DNA of 64,000 nucleotides from assembly GCA_017537745.1 (NCBI GenBank), contig JAFYKF010000009.1, positions 62,001 through 126,000 on the forward strand, written 5' to 3'. Each line of letters starts with the position of its first letter. The first letter of the stretch is position 1. The translations under genes were made by a program, and so were the position numbers. Of the stretch, positions 1-8,364 are shown piece after piece. The DNA is from Candidatus Saccharimonadota bacterium (GTDB lineage: Bacteria > Patescibacteriota > Saccharimonadia > Saccharimonadales > Saccharimonadaceae). A model generated the notes under the pieces. It was not told the DNA's origin. It made no database searches and was given only the letters and a program-made list of their open reading frames with translations.

Positions 1-3000
1 GACCAGACTATTGGGAAGTTAGTAGTATCTTCAACCCATTTAGCATAGAAAGTCACATCAGACGTAATAACAGTATCTGGCGTTACTTCTTGGAAGAATG
101 TACCATCATCGATATACCAACCAAAGAATTTATAGTTAGTTCTTGTTGCATTTGGCAAGCTACTCACTGCATCGCCAGAATCCACCTGAGCCGAATCATA
201 TTCTGAAGAACCGCCGTTAGCATTATAAGTTACAGTATATTGTACCGGTGGAGTTGCCAAAACGTCAACGGGAAGGGAGTATGTTAAACCAGACTGCGTA
301 CCAGTCATTATAATCGTAGTAGTACCAACCGAAACACCAGTAATCACACCAGTATTAGCATCGATAGAAGCAATATTTGAATCGCTTGAAGAGAAAGCGT
401 ACGGTTCGAGGCTTGCCGAATTACTCACCACTACAGTAATTTGACTACCTTCAGTCAAAGTTAAATCATTGTCTGCAATAATAGCTTGCTGCACATTCAA
501 TTTCCATTGAGCATAATAAGTATCATTGCCAGTTGGAACAGTCGAGCTAGTCACCAAAGTACCGCCACTTGACTGAGTGTACCAACCCTGGAATACATGA
601 TCAGTATAAGTAGGATCAGGAGAAGGATAATTCATGTCCAGGCTATCACCAAATATAATATATACCGGTGAAATTACAGATGAACCGCCTTGTGAATCAA
701 ATGTTATTTCATATGTAGTACTCGAATCCAATACACTAATATTAATTGTCTGCGTATCATGAGAATCAGTACCAGTCATCGTGATAGTTGTTGCTCCTAC
801 CGCTACACCAGTAACTACGCCAGTCGTTGAATCAACAGTGGCAACTGTAGTGTCATTTGAAGTAAACGTATAAGGTTCAAGTTCGGCAGAATTTACAACA
901 CCAACAGTAATCGTATTGCCATCAGTAACAGTAAGATTACTATTGGCAATCTGCGCCAAAGCAACAGATTTCTTCCACTGTGCATGATATGTTAGATCAC
1001 CATCTGGCACCGTAGCGCTAGTTACCAAAGTACCACCGGTTTCAGCAGTGTACCAACCTTGGAATACATAATTGGCATAAGTCGGATCAGTCGAAGGATA
1101 ATTGGACCCCAAAGCTTGGCCAGCAGTCACAGAAACGCTAGTGTTTGTCTCACCATTATGACGATTAAAGGTTATCGTATATGTTGTTGGTGGAGCAGAC
1201 CAAGGTTCAACGTACTCAATTGGTACTTCAATTGTGGCGCGAGCAGTATTGGCCGTAGTATTACTGGTAATTTGACGAGTTCCAGTCTGAATACGATATT
1301 TAGTCGAGCCCTCCATTGCTAGCCAAATGCCATTTCTTCTAGTCGTAGTAGTATAATTCGACTGTTCCAAAAGATAAACACAATTCCCACCATTACCAAT
1401 ATTCGTTACGGTAAGCGAGCCAGCATTACAAACCGTCTGAACTTCAGCCCTAGTCATAAACCTAGCTACACGCGTACCTTGAATAATAACGAGATTTGTA
1501 TTAGTCCAAGTGGATGTAGTCGGAAGCGCAGCGATTGCCGGATCATATTCCAAATCGCTCGTTTGTTGAGTACTTCTATAGTATACAAATTTCGCGTTAT
1601 TGCCATTCATGCCAATATAATAAAATCTTTCATCAGCCGAATCCCAAACACCATTAGCATTCACATCGCAGTTATAAGCATCGCCATATCGCATTGTCGC
1701 CGAATCCGGAATTGTGCCAAAAGTGACATCGCCAAGATAAGAATATCCTGTGCCATTTGCGTTACACCCATATCCATCATTTCTTGAACAAGTTTCCTGA
1801 TGCAAAGAATCCGCCGGAGCAATTTTACAAACGTACGAAGATGAAACCCAATAGGCATAGTATTGAGTTGGCGTATTTGAATCAAATACCGTCGAAGTAG
1901 TAAGCTTAGTGCCTGAACCATTTGTGCCGCTATACCACCCATCAAGCGCATAGTCAGTCTTGGTAGATCTTGGAAGCTCGCTAATCGTCCCGCCTTCAGC
2001 AACAGGTATATTGTTTACAGAAGTCCCACCCTGCGCATCAAAGGCAACACTATATAAATGATTGCCGACAGTAACGTTAATCGTCTGAGTTAAACCGGAA
2101 ATTGAGCCTGTCATCGTAATAGTCGTTGAGCCAGCAGATACCCCCGTTATTTCACCAGTAGTTGAATTGACTGTCGCAACAGAAGTATCATTAGAAGTAA
2201 ATGTATATGATTCAAGTTCCGCCGAATTCGAGACTACAACCGTATCCGAAGTATTAACAGCAAGCTGGACGTTAGTATTTGCAATCACCGCCTGCGATAC
2301 AGCCTTTACCCAATGCGCCCAATATTCATCATTACCAACCGGCACAGTATTTACACTTACCAAGCTACCACCACTTTGTGACGTATACCAACCGGTAAAC
2401 GCCCAATCAGTCCTCGTCACCTCAGGCAGAGCCCCAATAGCCAAACCATCAAATACAAGATATGTATTGACCGACGGTGAGCCACCATTGCCCCTAAACG
2501 TTATTTCATGCAAATTAGATTCGTCAAAATCACCAAGCCTGATATACATATTACTAAAATCAGCCTCAATATAACGTTTGGCATTCGTACAAACACCATT
2601 TGTACTATTACCGGTACAATCATCGGCGGGATAAGCCCCAAACCAAGTCGTAAGCGCAAATTGCTGGCTAAAATTAGTAATATCCTGAACTTTTTGCAAT
2701 GGTCCACCATTAAAGCGCGCATAAATGACGTGATTAATTCTATAAACGCTAACTTCCGTAGTTTGATTAGCAACAGCATATACATCTTTGTTGTTCTGAG
2801 AATCGGTACCCTGCCCAAAAGTACTCCTAACCTGAATATTATTACCACTACGTCTTACGATTACGCCTGGGGCTTTACCATTGTATGGAGGATCAACAGC
2901 ACTCGTAGCCAACTTATCGTTCACGAAGGTCTGCTGTGAATCTTCCGAATTGTTCTGTTCCGACGGTCTATAGTGTTCAATTGTGAAGTGAATTTCATAA

Positions 3001-4076
3001 TCTTTTAAATAATTTTCGTTACTATACAAGGCAATTCCAGTATCAATATACTTAACGCTAGTGTAATCCTGGCATTCTGTCCCAGTAATATTACCACTAG
3101 TAGCACCATGAAATTCACACTTCCCCATCTGGCTCCAAACAATTGGGAATTGCTCTGCTAGCCAAATTGCATACAAAGTAATATTGGCTCCAGCAGTCTG
3201 GTCAATCGGATATTGGTCGCCCGGATCATAAACTGTACCAGAACACTCATAGTTGCCAGTTGTAGAGTTTACAGTAGTAGGCACATCACACCAACCATTA
3301 AAAGTCATTTCCGCACTGGTTACAACTGGTACTGCATTACTTAAAGTGCCATAGCTTTGCGCAGCCGGCGTCCCGCCATCAACAGATAACGCTTGCGGAT
3401 TCGGGCTAGGCATATCGGTAACCGTCTCATTAGTGTTGTTATCATACGTAACATTATAAACAACCGCGTTTGCAACAACAATCAAATTATAGGTATAAGA
3501 ATACGTACCGGATGTAATACCAAAACCAATTTTTGCGCCAAAGGATACTGTGTAAGTATCAGCCGAACTGTTTGCAGCACTCGTTTTCGCAAATAGATCA
3601 CCGCTAGTGGAGGGAGCGGGCAGAAAATTCGAGTTTTGCACCGTGGTGTCGACCCCACCACTAGTAGTAACGTATTGACTTGGCTTATAACCCCATTTAT
3701 TAATATAATTACTGCCTGAAGAAAACGTCGTCGCATCAATTGCCGATGAAATTGATTCAATTTCATCATCGTATTCGTTAATTAAACTAGTAGAATCATC
3801 TGTTGCAACCATCAGGGTATAACCAGTGAAGTTGTCAGTCGTAATACTGACAGTATTATTATTCGAAGTGGCAAAAGTACCATTCGATGATGGCAGAACC
3901 GTAATTGCTAAATTGTGAGTATCAGTGGAAATTGTAAGAGTACTTTGCGTAGCAACAGCTCCCGCTGGCGGGGAGTAAATAACAGAAAATAGACCAGCCA
4001 TAAACAGGATTATAAGACCAAGTAAACGCTTCAAAAGAAGCTTTACATACAACAAACTAAACACACTGTCTGTCAT
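1..4076 (-). CDS. Large modular surface protein (InlB-type, Ig-like and lectin-like repeats), 3' end beyond window
   Basis: An open minus-strand frame runs from ATG at 4076 through the left window edge, so the C terminus is missing; at least 1358 residues are visible. Residues about 12-40 form a signal peptide. Then come an N-terminal beta module (about 40-210) shared with the other surface proteins here, repeats of the InlB B-repeat/Listeria-Bacteroides type (each ending in a GWY...YAxW-like motif), a LamG/concanavalin-like segment (near 3155-2550), Ig-like BIG2-type repeats (TITMTG motifs near 2100, 790 and 310) and a Cys-containing segment near 1850-1240 with an Asp-rich EF-hand-like loop. 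The last visible codons repeat the start of the lectin-like segment (FPIVW), so a second copy probably follows. A secreted adhesin is the likely role (inference). The start lacks a well-placed Shine-Dalgarno; GGAG lies about 17 nt upstream. Confidence 0.85.
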   Translation of the reverse strand, partial: MTDSVFSLLYVKLLLKRLLGLIILFMAGLFSVIYSPPAGAVATQSTLTISTDTHNLAITVLPSSNGTFATSNNNTVSITTDNFTGYTLMVATDDSTSLINEYDDEIESISSAIDATTFSSGSNYINKWGYKPSQYVTTSGGVDTTVQNSNFLPAPSTSGDLFAKTSAANSSADTYTVSFGAKIGFGITSGTYSYTYNLIVVANAVVYNVTYDNNTNETVTDMPSPNPQALSVDGGTPAAQSYGTLSNAVPVVTSAEMTFNGWCDVPTTVNSTTGNYECSGTVYDPGDQYPIDQTAGANITLYAIWLAEQFPIVWSQMGKCEFHGATSGNITGTECQDYTSVKYIDTGIALYSNENYLKDYEIHFTIEHYRPSEQNNSEDSQQTFVNDKLATSAVDPPYNGKAPGVIVRRSGNNIQVRSTFGQGTDSQNNKDVYAVANQTTEVSVYRINHVIYARFNGGPLQKVQDITNFSQQFALTTWFGAYPADDCTGNSTNGVCTNAKRYIEADFSNMYIRLGDFDESNLHEITFRGNGGSPSVNTYLVFDGLAIGALPEVTRTDWAFTGWYTSQSGGSLVSVNTVPVGNDEYWAHWVKAVSQAVIANTNVQLAVNTSDTVVVSNSAELESYTFTSNDTSVATVNSTTGEITGVSAGSTTITMTGSISGLTQTINVTVGNHLYSVAFDAQGGTSVNNIPVAEGGTISELPRSTKTDYALDGWYSGTNGSGTKLTTSTVFDSNTPTQYYAYWVSSSYVCKIAPADSLHQETCSRNDGYGCNANGTGYSYLGDVTFGTIPDSATMRYGDAYNCDVNANGVWDSADERFYYIGMNGNNAKFVYYRSTQQTSDLEYDPAIAALPTTSTWTNTNLVIIQGTRVARFMTRAEVQTVCNAGSLTVTNIGNGGNCVYLLEQSNYTTTTRRNGIWLAMEGSTKYRIQTGTRQITSNTTANTARATIEVPIEYVEPWSAPPTTYTITFNRHNGETNTSVSVTAGQALGSNYPSTDPTYANYVFQGWYTAETGGTLVTSATVPDGDLTYHAQWKKSVALAQIANSNLTVTDGNTITVGVVNSAELEPYTFTSNDTTVATVDSTTGVVTGVAVGATTITMTGTDSHDTQTINISVLDSSTTYEITFDSQGGSSVISPVYIIFGDSLDMNYPSPDPTYTDHVFQGWYTQSSGGTLVTSSTVPTGNDTYYAQWKLNVQQAIIADNDLTLTEGSQITVVVSNSASLEPYAFSSSDSNIASIDANTGVITGVSVGTTTIIMTGTQSGLTYSLPVDVLATPPVQYTVTYNANGGSSEYDSAQVDSGDAVSSLPNATRTNYKFFGWYIDDGTFFQEVTPDTVITSDVTFYAKWVEDTTNFPIVW

Positions 4077-4114
4077 ATCTGTTACAAATTTATCTCCACT
4101 ATTTGTATATAACC

Positions 4115-4143
4115 ATTATATATAACAAAAAATCATTACGCAA
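4115..4143 (-). promoter_or_regulatory. Candidate promoter of the large surface protein
   Basis: On the minus strand TTGCGT (4138-4143) and TATAAT (4115-4120) are separated by 17 nt. The leader to the ATG at 4076 would be about 30 nt. The -35 box is weak, so the -10 carries most of the support. Confidence 0.5.
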
Positions 4144-4197
4144 GTGCTTTTAAATATGAAATCTTAATTAAAAATATTTAACTTTTCCACAAAAAAA

Positions 4198-4283
4198 TGG
4201 AGCCGTTTGCGAAGCTCCGGCGACATTTTTGTCGAAGACAAAAAATTTTGGAGCCGTTTGCGAAGCTCCGGCGACATTTTTGT
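4198..4283 (-). repeat. Two 35-bp direct repeats downstream of tRNA-Thr
   Basis: Positions 4198-4232 and 4249-4283 are identical. Each copy contains an inverted repeat (GGAGC/GCTCC) and, read on the tRNA strand, ends in CGGCTCCA, the same eight bases that end the adjacent tRNA-Thr. The spacers form perfect 8-bp A/T-rich stems (TTTTTGTC/GACAAAAA and TTTTTGTT/AACAAAAA). The hairpins followed by T-runs may terminate the tRNA transcript. The origin is unknown; see findings. Confidence 0.75.
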
Positions 4284-4295
4284 TTTTAACAAAAA

Positions 4296-4371
4296 TGGAG
4301 CCGACTGTCAGGCTTGAACTGACGACCTACGGTTTACAAAACCGTTGCTCTACCAACTGAGCTAAGTCGGC
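4296..4371 (-). tRNA. tRNA-Thr(UGU)
   Basis: A full cloverleaf can be drawn on the minus strand: acceptor GCCGACT/AGTCGGC, D arm, anticodon stem ACGGT/ACCGT with loop TTTGTAA giving anticodon TGT, TTCAAGC T loop, discriminator T and an encoded CCA. It reads ACA codons. The promoter upstream has the extended -10 TGTTATAAT found before several genes here. Confidence 0.95.
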
Positions 4372-4397
4372 ACCTAAATTTATTATAACACAAAAAT

Positions 4398-5099
4398 TTA
4401 TTTTTTACTATCCTTCTTTCCGCAATGATCATGGTCTGGATTAGTATCAAGCGGATGATGATGATGGCGTGAAAGATGCGGAAAAATAAATTCAAAACCA
4501 ACCTTAACAATCACAAAGGCGATAACTATACTAATATACGATTCTACATTTACATGCCAAATCAAATAAATAATAACCGACAATAATACGGCAATCGATA
4601 TCCAGGCGTCATTCATTGTTTCAGCACCAGAAGCTTTTAATACCTCAGATTTAAATTGAATTCCCTTCTTTTTTAAATATAGTGCAAAAGCCCACTTTGT
4701 CACGATGCTTGCAACTAGCACTATAATAGTAGGAATCGAAAAATCGACCTCTCCTGGTGTAACTATGTTTTTAAAAGAGCCAATCAAAATATCAACACCC
4801 ACCAAGATAATAATAATAGCGATAATAACAGTTGAAATACGCTCAATTATTTTACGTCTATCAACAAAACGACGTTTTAAAGCAATCTTTTCACTAACAA
4901 TAATTAAAACGCCGGAAATCGCATCAATCAAACTGTGCGCCGCATCAGAAACAATGGCCCACGAATTCGAAAGAATACCCACAAGCATATTAAATAATGC
5001 CAACAAAAAATTGACCATAATAAACAGCCAGCCAGACCTAACAATCACGCGACTTCGTTCATCACCGACTTTGCTATTTTTATCAATATTCACACTCAT
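4398..5099 (-). CDS. Cation diffusion facilitator (CDF) family transporter
   Basis: A 233-residue membrane protein with about six hydrophobic segments. The CDF signature SDAAHSLID (51-59) supplies the TM2 metal ligands H55 and D59. The usual TM5 HxxxD appears as ExxxD (E160, D164), which may change metal choice. The usual C-terminal cytoplasmic dimerisation domain is absent; instead the protein ends in a His/Asp-rich tail (RHHHHPLDTNPDHDH) likely to bind metal. Expected role: export of Zn, Fe or Mn by cation/proton antiport. The start at 5099 is preferred because AGG lies 5-8 nt upstream; an ATG at 5117 adds six residues. It diverges from the SDR gene. Confidence 0.85.
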   Translation of the reverse strand: MSVNIDKNSKVGDERSRVIVRSGWLFIMVNFLLALFNMLVGILSNSWAIVSDAAHSLIDAISGVLIIVSEKIALKRRFVDRRKIIERISTVIIAIIIILVGVDILIGSFKNIVTPGEVDFSIPTIIVLVASIVTKWAFALYLKKKGIQFKSEVLKASGAETMNDAWISIAVLLSVIIYLIWHVNVESYISIVIAFVIVKVGFEFIFPHLSRHHHHPLDTNPDHDHCGKKDSKK

Positions 5100-5122
5100 C
5101 ACACCTAATTTTAGCATTTTTT

Positions 5123-5131
5123 TGGTATAAT
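5123..5131 (+). promoter_or_regulatory. Extended -10 promoter of the SDR-rubrerythrin pair
   Basis: TGGTATAAT at 5123-5131 is a full extended -10. No TTGACA-like box sits 17 nt upstream. A strong Shine-Dalgarno (AAAGGAG) precedes the ATG at 5153. Confidence 0.6.
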
Positions 5132-5152
5132 TAAAACAACGAAAGGAGTAAA

Positions 5153-5914
5153 ATGTTTAACTTAAAAGGAAAAGTCGCAGTTGTATCTGGTGCCTCTTCA
5201 GGCCTCGGCCAACAAATGGCTTTAGCATTCGCAAGACAAGGCGCAAAACTAGTTATACTCGCAAGACGAGTAGAACGTCTAGAAGATTTCAAACCAAAAT
5301 TGATCAAAGAAGGCGCTGAAGACGTGCTTGCACTAAAATGCGATGTTACATCAACCAATGATATAAACGGAGCAGCGAAAGCTGCAGAAAAGAAATTTGG
5401 CCGCGTAGATATACTATTGAACTGCGCAGGCTCATCAAAAGACAAAGGCATCTACGACATGACCGATGAAGAGTGGGATTTCACTATTGCCACAGACGAA
5501 ACTAGCGTATTCAAAATGACCCGCGCCTTTGCGAACATCATGAAAAAGCACAAATATGGTCGAATCATCAATATCGCATCAATGTATGGATTAGTAGGCA
5601 ATACGGAAATCCCAACTATTGCCTATCACACATCTAAAGGTGCGGTCGTAAACTTCACTCGCGCAGTAGCAGCCGAACTAGCCACCGATGGCATTACTTG
5701 CAACGCAATCTGCCCAGGCTATTTTTATACAGAGCTTACCACAGCAGTACTCGACACCGATCGCTTCCAAGAATTTGCTAAAACCCACGTGCCGATGCAA
5801 CGCTATGGCAAACAGGGCGAACTCGACGCCGCCGTTGTATTCCTCGCATCAGAAGAAGCATCATATGTTACTGGTGTCATTCTACCAGTCGATGGTGGAT
5901 ATACATGCATATAA
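5153..5914 (+). CDS. SDR-family NAD(P)-dependent oxidoreductase
   Basis: A 253-residue classical short-chain dehydrogenase/reductase. The cofactor glycine motif SGASSGLG (12-19), NCAG (90-93), catalytic Ser (about 143), and YHTSK (Y158, K162) are all present, followed by CPGYFYT. The nearest functional groups are gluconate 5-dehydrogenase and 3-oxoacyl-ACP reductase; sequence alone does not fix the substrate. The length is normal and the protein soluble. Rubrerythrin follows 17 nt downstream and is probably co-transcribed, ending at a shared terminator. Confidence 0.88.
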   Translation: MFNLKGKVAVVSGASSGLGQQMALAFARQGAKLVILARRVERLEDFKPKLIKEGAEDVLALKCDVTSTNDINGAAKAAEKKFGRVDILLNCAGSSKDKGIYDMTDEEWDFTIATDETSVFKMTRAFANIMKKHKYGRIINIASMYGLVGNTEIPTIAYHTSKGAVVNFTRAVAAELATDGITCNAICPGYFYTELTTAVLDTDRFQEFAKTHVPMQRYGKQGELDAAVVFLASEEASYVTGVILPVDGGYTCI

Positions 5915-5931
5915 TATAATAAAGGAGTAGT

Positions 5932-6477
5932 ATGAAAACTAAATATACAGGAACCAAAACCGAAGAAAACCTCAAAAAAGCCCTAGCCGGTGAATCCGAA
6001 GCCCGCAATAAATATGATTTTTATTCATCAAAGGCCAAAAAAGATGGCTACGAACAAATCGCAGCGATTTTCGCCGAAACAGCATTAAACGAAAAAGAAC
6101 ATGCCAAGATGTGGTACAAAGAGCTTCACGGTGGCGAAGTAGAATCAACCGATGTCAATCTTGAAGCCGCTGCTGATGGTGAAAACTACGAATGGACCGA
6201 CATGTATAAAGGCTTCGCAGAAACCGCCCGTGAAGAAGGCTTTGACGAACTCGCCGAGAAATTCGAGGGCGTTGCCAAAATCGAAAAGTCACACGAAGAG
6301 CGCTACCGCAAATTACTAAAGAACATCAAAGATAAAAAAGTCTTTTCAAAAGACGGCGACACAATTTGGGTTTGTCGCAATTGTGGCCACATCGTAATCG
6401 GCAAAAACGCACCAGAAGTCTGCCCTGTTTGCAATCACCCACAAGCATACTTCGAAATCAAACCTGAAAACTATTAA
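5932..6477 (+). CDS. rbr: Rubrerythrin
   Basis: A 181-residue protein with an N-terminal ferritin-like four-helix domain (ExxH-type ligands in GESEARNKY and NEKEHAKMW, then TAREEGF and EKSHEERY) and a C-terminal rubredoxin-like domain (CRNC near 149-152 and CPVC near 163-166). Rubrerythrins reduce hydrogen peroxide at a diiron site in the cytoplasm, using electrons passed through the rubredoxin iron. This suits an oxygen-sensitive fermentative cell. RBS AAGGAG lies just upstream of the start. Confidence 0.96.
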   Translation: MKTKYTGTKTEENLKKALAGESEARNKYDFYSSKAKKDGYEQIAAIFAETALNEKEHAKMWYKELHGGEVESTDVNLEAAADGENYEWTDMYKGFAETAREEGFDELAEKFEGVAKIEKSHEERYRKLLKNIKDKKVFSKDGDTIWVCRNCGHIVIGKNAPEVCPVCNHPQAYFEIKPENY

Positions 6478-6486
6478 AAACTAAGC

Positions 6487-6520
6487 AAAAGCCCCCCGAA
6501 GAAAAAACGGGAGGCTTTTT
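6487..6520 (+). terminator. Rho-independent terminator after rubrerythrin
   Basis: AAAAGCCCCCCG and CGGGAGGCTTTTT pair with one mismatch around an A-rich loop, ending in a T-run. It lies 10 bp after the rubrerythrin stop. Confidence 0.85.
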
Positions 6521-6551
6521 GTCTAAAAAGACAAAACATTCGAAAAAGAAA

Positions 6552-7202
6552 TTACAGATTAAACAAATTACCTATTATCGGAAGAGCATTTCCATCCCTT
6601 AGTTTCTTTAAGGCACGCGATTCAATTTGTTGAACAGATCCTCTGGACAGATCATAAACTCTGCTTGTGTCCTCGATACTATGTCTTCGATCATCCTCAA
6701 AACCAAAACGATGCGCTATTATCGCATACTCCATCTCATTGAGACACGATCGTAAGGACGACCTAATAGCATCCAATTGACTATCGGAAGGATTTTTAAA
6801 CTCTTCATACTTTTCATTACCGGCACGATAATCAATACTAAATTCATCGTCTTTGTGATTCTTTTTTTCAGGCGCTTCACATAAATCATAAAAATCGCAA
6901 GGCATCGAAATAGCATCAAAAGTCGCATTAAACACTTCACGGTATAAACGGCCAATACTAAAAGAACCCGAAACAATATCATGTCGAATAAAACCACCTT
7001 TATCCAAAACCCAAATCAGTTCCAAAATAGAATCACGGCTCGTGCGCTTTGCTTCAGGATATTCAGAATTAACATAAGCCAAATAACGTCCCAACCAAAC
7101 TATTTCATCTATCGATGAATACTTTCTCATGAAATAAGAATGCGATTTTGCTGATAATCTTAAATCCTTCAAAGAAAACAAAGTATTTGCTTTAGCAACC
7201 AT
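6552..7202 (-). CDS. Sigma-70 region 4-like protein
   Basis: A 216-residue protein whose C-terminal part (about 155-205) resembles sigma-70 region 4: YAIIAHRFGF, then RHSIEDTSRVYDLS, GSVQQIESRALKKLR, with the typical helix-turn-helix and closing RALKKLR. The N-terminal 150 residues show no recognisable region 2 or -10 binding motif, so it is not a complete sigma factor. It could be an anti-sigma-like or promoter-binding regulator, or a very divergent group 4 factor (inference). It has a strong RBS (GGAGG) and its own promoter. Confidence 0.6.
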   Translation of the reverse strand: MVAKANTLFSLKDLRLSAKSHSYFMRKYSSIDEIVWLGRYLAYVNSEYPEAKRTSRDSILELIWVLDKGGFIRHDIVSGSFSIGRLYREVFNATFDAISMPCDFYDLCEAPEKKNHKDDEFSIDYRAGNEKYEEFKNPSDSQLDAIRSSLRSCLNEMEYAIIAHRFGFEDDRRHSIEDTSRVYDLSRGSVQQIESRALKKLRDGNALPIIGNLFNL

Positions 7203-7283
7203 CTTTCCCCTCCAAAAAGACTAATTTCCTTTCCAAAAACAAAAAGTGCAATCATGAAACCATGGCGGCAACACGATAAGAAT

Positions 7284-7312
7284 ATTATGGCATAATAACA
7301 GAAAAAAGTCAA
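7284..7312 (-). promoter_or_regulatory. Promoter of the sigma region 4-like gene
   Basis: TTGACT (7307-7312) and CATAAT (7284-7289) on the minus strand are 17 nt apart. This gives a leader of about 75 nt to the ATG at 7202. Confidence 0.65.
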
Positions 7313-7324
7313 CAACAAAAAAAA

Positions 7325-7400
7325 TGGAGCCGTCAACCAGGTTTGAACTGGTGACCTCATCCTTACCATGGATGCGCTCTACCAACTGAGCTATGACGGC
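7325..7400 (-). tRNA. tRNA-Thr(GGU)
   Basis: Acceptor GCCGTCA/TGACGGC, anticodon stem CATCC/GGATG with loop ATGGTAA (anticodon GGT), T arm ACCAG-TTCAAAC-CTGGT, discriminator T and encoded CCA. It reads ACC/ACU. It lies directly after tRNA-Tyr on the same strand and is probably co-transcribed with it. Confidence 0.95.
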
Positions 7401-7420
7401 AACGCCTTCTCCTGTATATT

Positions 7421-7444
7421 ATGTGGTGCTGGAAGTAGGACTCG
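7421..7444 (-). repeat. Partial copy of the tRNA-Tyr 3' end
   Basis: These 24 bp are identical to 7483-7506, which cover the last 20 or so bases of tRNA-Tyr plus its 3' flank. The copy lies 62 bp away in direct orientation, between tRNA-Tyr and tRNA-Thr. Only the 3' acceptor and part of the T arm are duplicated, so it cannot be a functional tRNA. Confidence 0.85.
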
Positions 7445-7485
7445 TTCGCATTTAGCGCCGATGTCCTGCTTTTTGATGCACAATG

Positions 7486-7570
7486 TGGTGCTGGAAGTAG
7501 GACTCGAACCTACGAAGCCCGAAGGCGAGAGATTTACAGTCTCTTGTCATTGCCACTAGACGATTCCAGC
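7486..7570 (-). tRNA. tRNA-Tyr(GUA)
   Basis: A class II tRNA of 85 nt: acceptor GCTGGAA/TTCCAGC, anticodon stem AGAGA/TCTCT with loop CTGTAAA (anticodon GTA), a long variable arm (CGCCTTCGGGCTTCG region), TTCGAGT T loop and encoded CCA. Confidence 0.95.
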
Positions 7571-7623
7571 GCCATTTTAGGCGCTGACTAAATTATATAT
7601 CAAACTAGGTAAAAAATCAATAA

Positions 7624-8307
7624 CTAACGACTAGAACTACCACCAACCGATGACCGCATTAATCTATGAGCCTTCTTCTTTTTCGCCTCATTATCACGCA
7701 TAATTTGTTCTTCAATACGAGCAGTCGTCGCCATTATAGCCTCATTATCCTGAGTTGACTCATAAATCGCCAAAATCTGGCGGAGTATCGCTACGTTAGG
7801 ATCAAGCTCATACGCGCTTTCCAAAGCATCGACCGCTTTTTTATAATTCCCCAACTTCTCTTCTGCTTTTGCAAGAGCCATATAGCGCGCCGGAACGTCG
7901 CCCTCAAGCTCAATTGCCTGGCGAAAAGCCATCGCGGCCTTTTCGTATTCACCAATTTCAAGATAAATCAAGCCGGCATTATGAATAGAAGCCGGATTAT
8001 TATCTAGTGACTGAGCAATTTCAAAACATTCCACCGCTTCATCATATCTCTGATCCTTTGCATACAAAATACCCAAACGGTTATAAGCTGAGGCATTCTT
8101 CTCGTCAAACTTCAAAATTGTCAGCAGCGCTTTTTCTGCACGAAAAGGCTTTCGCTCCCGCATCGCCGTAGTCGCCACTTGCCAAAGTTTCTTCATCTGT
8201 GCATTATGTTTAGGAGACTTCTCTTCCTTTTTCTCTGGCTTTGGCTCCAAAGGAAAAAAGAAAGCCAAATACACAGAGACAAACAGAATAACGATAATTG
8301 CTATCAT
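7624..8307 (-). CDS. Membrane-anchored TPR protein
   Basis: A 227-residue protein. Residues 1-20 form one hydrophobic N-terminal helix, so the rest is anchored at the membrane. Residues about 40-195 contain about four tetratricopeptide repeats (for example NASAYNRLGILYAKDQRYDE and PASIHNAGLIYLEIGEYEKA). TPR proteins act as assembly scaffolds; no enzymatic domain is present. The ATG is preceded 6 nt upstream by TATTAT, the leaderless arrangement seen at many genes here. Confidence 0.85.
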   Translation of the reverse strand: MIAIIVILFVSVYLAFFFPLEPKPEKKEEKSPKHNAQMKKLWQVATTAMRERKPFRAEKALLTILKFDEKNASAYNRLGILYAKDQRYDEAVECFEIAQSLDNNPASIHNAGLIYLEIGEYEKAAMAFRQAIELEGDVPARYMALAKAEEKLGNYKKAVDALESAYELDPNVAILRQILAIYESTQDNEAIMATTARIEEQIMRDNEAKKKKAHRLMRSSVGGSSSR

Positions 8308-8313
8308 ATACCT

Positions 8314-8319
8314 ATAATA
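8314..8319 (-). promoter_or_regulatory. -10 box of the leaderless TPR gene
   Basis: TATTAT on the minus strand ends 6 nt before the ATG at 8307. Transcription would start at or next to the start codon. Confidence 0.5.
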
Positions 8320-8352
8320 TCACAAATACAGAAAAAACCAAATCAAATATGC

Positions 8353-8358
8353 TATAAT
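8353..8358 (+). promoter_or_regulatory. -10 box of the leaderless glycosyltransferase gene
   Basis: GCTATAAT (TATAAT 8353-8358) ends exactly 6 nt before the ATG at 8365, and no Shine-Dalgarno precedes that ATG. It is back to back with the TPR promoter. Confidence 0.65.
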
Positions 8359-8364
8359 AAGAAT

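Noticed and set aside
4198-4283. Short regular repeats as a CRISPR array
   Set aside because: Only two identical units, the spacers are A/T stems rather than unique sequence, and no cas gene is nearby.
6552-7202. Main sigma factor RpoD
   Set aside because: Too short and lacks regions 2 and 3.
7401-7485. An extra tRNA between tRNA-Thr and tRNA-Tyr
   Set aside because: Only the 3' acceptor and part of the T arm are present; no anticodon or D arm can be drawn.
8179-8364. Longer start of the glycosyltransferase gene
   Set aside because: The extra 62 residues overlap the TPR gene on the other strand, do not resemble the family, and the -10 box lies downstream of that start.
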